DNA from: Deinococcus sp. | GTDB taxonomy: Bacteria > Deinococcota > Deinococci > Deinococcales > Deinococcaceae | Assembly (NCBI GenBank): GCA_018260275.1 | Contig: JAGLBK010000037.1 | Span: forward strand, 1-16,116 | Reading direction: 5' to 3' | Length of the DNA: 16,116 nt | Shown here: positions 14,366-16,116 of the stretch, in pieces | How positions within the stretch are numbered: position 1 is the first letter of the stretch | How the letters are laid out: every line of letters starts with the position of its first letter | Made by a program: the position numbers and the translations under genes | Notes under the pieces: model-generated | Told to the model about the DNA's origin: nothing | Seen by the model: the letters and a program-made list of their open reading frames with translations, nothing else | Database searches by the model: none

Positions 14366-15076
14366 ATGAGCGCTCCTGTCTCGCCCCAACCACCCGAAGC
14401 TCGGCCCCCTGGCTCTCAGCCGCCTGAAGCCCAGATTTTCCCGGCTTACCGGATGCAGGAATTTCTTCCGGCCCTGCTGCTGGGCTGGGTGCTGGGGACG
14501 GCTCTGGTATTTCTGGTGCGCTGGTCGGGGCAGCACCTGATTACCGCAGCTTGCAGCGGCAAGACGCTCGTGGCGCTTTCCATGCCGCTGCTGCTGGGGC
14601 CGGGCGGGCTGGCGTTCACGGCGCTCAGCTGGAGGCGGCCTCGCCGGGCGGCGCTGGGGCTGGGGCTGGTCGTGGCTTCCTTTTTGCCGGGGCTGTACGT
14701 GGGGGCGCGTGACATCGGCCAGTTACGAACCCAGGGCTGTGCGGGCGGTTACGTGGTGATCGCGGCGCCGGGCACCAAATCCATCGGCACGCTGAGCCTC
14801 CGGCCCGGCGAAACCAGGCAGCTCACCGGGCGCATCGGCGGCTATCAGCGCCGGGATTATCCAGGAGTGTTTACGCTGAAGGCAGGCAGCCTCGACCCCA
14901 GCATCAAGGTGACACTGGGCAAAACCCAGGTTCACGCGGGCGAAAGTTTTCCGCTGACGGTCACGGCTGTTCCCGGCGCACCGCTCAATACGTATAAGGT
15001 AGGGGTGCAAGGGGTCCAGACGGTAGCCAGCAAGTCCTATGAGGCGACCGGGACGCTGGAAGTGGATGTCCACTGA
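14366..15076 (+). CDS. Membrane protein with extracytoplasmic domain, unknown function
   Basis: 236 residues. A Pro-rich N-terminal tail (1-30, repeated QPPEA) is followed by three hydrophobic segments (about 35-53, 68-87 and 95-112). A hydrophilic C-terminal domain of about 120 residues follows, beta-rich by pattern (GTLSLRPGETRQLTGRIGGYQ, VTLGKTQVHAGESFPLTVTAVPG). The C-terminal part reads like an immunoglobulin-like or pilus-type beta sandwich exposed outside, an inference from alternating residues only. Three segments with the tail inside would place that domain outside. I recognise no family. Its stop overlaps the start of the MobA-like gene by 11 bases, so the two are co-transcribed and probably coupled. 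Confidence 0.78.
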   Translation: MSAPVSPQPPEARPPGSQPPEAQIFPAYRMQEFLPALLLGWVLGTALVFLVRWSGQHLITAACSGKTLVALSMPLLLGPGGLAFTALSWRRPRRAALGLGLVVASFLPGLYVGARDIGQLRTQGCAGGYVVIAAPGTKSIGTLSLRPGETRQLTGRIGGYQRRDYPGVFTLKAGSLDPSIKVTLGKTQVHAGESFPLTVTAVPGAPLNTYKVGVQGVQTVASKSYEATGTLEVDVH

Positions 15077-15734
15077 GCCGGGCGGGCCGCGCGTAGTCGG
15101 CGTTTTACTCGCCGCCGGACGCAGTACCCGCATGAGCCACCACACGGGCCAGCTCAAGCAGCTGAGCAACCTGGGCGGAAAACCACTGTGTCGCCACGCG
15201 GCCCTGGCCCTGGCTGAGGCGGGTTTCGCCTCGCTGCTGGCCGTTATTCCGGCGGGCGAACCGGGCGAACAGATTCGGGAGGCACTGGCTGGTCTGGGTT
15301 TTGGGTTCGTGGTCAACCCGGACCCGGCGCGGGGGCTGGCCTCATCGTTCCGGGCGGCGGCGCAGGCTCTGGAACCCCGCGCAGACGCAGCGCAGTTCGC
15401 GCTGGCCGACATGCCATTCGTTACGGCGCAGACCCACCGCGCGGTTCTGGAAGCCTTCGGACGAACCCGCGCCCCGGTGGTCCTGACCCGCTACGGCGAG
15501 CAGCCCGCCATGCAGACTGGGGGGCAGACCGCGGGGCAAACCGGGGTGCAGGCCCCGCCCAACCTGTTCCGGGCCGACCTGCTGCCCGAACTGGCCGCCC
15601 TGCCCGACCAGGATCAGGGGCCGCGTGAACTGGTCCGTCGCTTTGCCGGGCAACTGCTAGCCGTGCAGCGGCCCGCGCTGGAGCTGACCGACATCGACAC
15701 CCCCGAGCAACTGGCCGCAGCTCAGGCGCTTTAG
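15066..15734 (+). CDS. MobA/MocA-like nucleotidyltransferase
   Basis: 222 residues. NTP-transferase fold: VVGVLLAAGRSTRM (10-23) is the nucleotide loop, KQL (31-33) the conserved Lys motif, and LADMP (113-117) the metal-binding Asp motif. This resembles molybdenum cofactor cytidylyltransferase-type proteins, which join CTP or GTP to molybdopterin, but other small substrates are possible. The usual G-x-x-G-H-P segment is not seen; at that place lies a tetrapeptide repeat (QTGG QTAG QTGV, 150-161) before APPNLFRADLLPEL. ATG 15066 has GGAAGTGG directly before it and overlaps the previous gene by 11 bases; the frame's ATG at 15039 is less likely. No other molybdenum cofactor gene is in the window. 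Confidence 0.85.
   Translation: MSTEPGGPRVVGVLLAAGRSTRMSHHTGQLKQLSNLGGKPLCRHAALALAEAGFASLLAVIPAGEPGEQIREALAGLGFGFVVNPDPARGLASSFRAAAQALEPRADAAQFALADMPFVTAQTHRAVLEAFGRTRAPVVLTRYGEQPAMQTGGQTAGQTGVQAPPNLFRADLLPELAALPDQDQGPRELVRRFAGQLLAVQRPALELTDIDTPEQLAAAQAL
15513..15548 (+). repeat. Three imperfect 12-bp tandem repeats inside the nucleotidyltransferase gene
   Basis: Units CAGACTGGGGGG, CAGACCGCGGGG and CAAACCGGGGTG at 15513, 15525 and 15537 encode QTGG-QTAG-QTGV. They are in frame, so copy change would keep the gene open. Confidence 0.8.
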
Positions 15735-15754
15735 CTTTCGGTACGCCGACCGCC

Positions 15755-16116
15755 TTATCGACTGGCGCGGCGCGGCAATTCTACGGGCGTGACCGGGACG
15801 GGTTCACCGAATTTGATGTATTTCTGCGCCAGTTCGGGGCGGCCACTGCCACACAGCACCGTGATGCTGGGAATGCTGCTCGGGTCACCGATTTCGGTGA
15901 GGGCCAGGCGGCCTGTGTCGTAAGCGCCGAGGTCCACGTACACATGGCGGCCCAGCCGGGTCGGGGTACGCACCGGCGTATGCCCGTGCAGGCTGTAGGT
16001 CACGCCCTCGGGCAACGGAAACGGCCCCTCGAAGGGACGCAGCCACAGCACCGCCGACATGGGGTCGGGATACTGCTGGTGCCTGACCGGGGGCGCGGCG
16101 TGCGCGACCAGCACAC
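15755..16116 (-). CDS. Calcineurin-like phosphoesterase, C-terminal part
   Basis: About 120 residues, open through the right edge, so the N-terminal half with the first metal-binding motifs is missing. VLVAHAAPPV carries a His expected for the metal centre. YSLHGHTPVRTPTRLGRHVYVDLGAYDTGRLALTEI contains the GHTP motif and following strand typical of bacterial PPP-type Ser/Thr phosphatases and ApaH-like proteins. It should be a di-metal phosphatase; whether the substrate is protein or nucleotide cannot be told. The stop, TAA read on the - strand at 15755-15757, lies 20 bases from the stop of the convergent nucleotidyltransferase gene. Confidence 0.85.
   Translation of the reverse strand, partial: VLVAHAAPPVRHQQYPDPMSAVLWLRPFEGPFPLPEGVTYSLHGHTPVRTPTRLGRHVYVDLGAYDTGRLALTEIGDPSSIPSITVLCGSGRPELAQKYIKFGEPVPVTPVELPRRASR

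Overview
The window is high-GC bacterial DNA and almost certainly comes from a Deinococcus. It carries a stand-alone bacterial nitric oxide synthase oxygenase, a short FtsY without the acidic N-terminal domain, and BirA-BioY. It also shows a start-signal style known from Deinococcus: a TANNNT -10 hexamer sits only 6-7 bases before many start codons, as expected for leaderless mRNAs. I see no phage, CRISPR, tRNA or rRNA. The genus is an inference from gene content, not from a search.

Layout. (1) 1-2551, + strand: a possible gene tail, a TM2-domain membrane protein, a probable 20-residue leader ORF overlapping ftsY by the bases GTGA, ftsY, and an HD-domain hydrolase gene. (2) 2569-6545, - strand, read right to left: nitric oxide synthase (nos), a GrpB/UPF0157 protein, N-carbamoylputrescine amidase (aguB), a 70-residue membrane protein and a cytochrome P450. 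Several of these have their own -10 hexamer, so this is a same-strand cluster rather than one clear operon. (3) 6615-7580, +: a two-helix K+ channel with an RCK domain, divergent from nos across a 69-bp gap holding a tandem 14-bp duplication. (4) 7581-8050: a gene-free stretch with two hairpins and a 228-bp MITE-like element whose 3-bp target duplication coincides with the stop codon of the next gene. (5) 8051-10252, -: an OmpR-type response regulator followed by its histidine kinase. (6) 10327-11311, +: two unrecognised proteins, one exported. (7) 11467-13746, -: birA, bioY and a META-domain protein, with a clear terminator after bioY. (8) 13883-15734, +: a Fur-family regulator, an unrecognised membrane protein and a MobA-like nucleotidyltransferase. 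(9) 15755-end, -: the C-terminal part of a calcineurin-like phosphoesterase.

How the genes may work together. FtsY takes ribosomes to the membrane and may be translationally coupled to its leader ORF. BirA and BioY form a biotin uptake and use pair. The regulator and kinase form one two-component system. The nos to P450 stretch holds two arginine-linked enzymes (NOS uses arginine; AguB acts in the agmatine route) and a P450. This recalls the NOS plus P450 tryptophan-nitrating pair of Streptomyces, but the resemblance is only suggestive. The points most worth a second look are the ftsY leader ORF, the internal start in the K+ channel gene, the MITE at the kinase stop codon, and the density of leaderless start signals.
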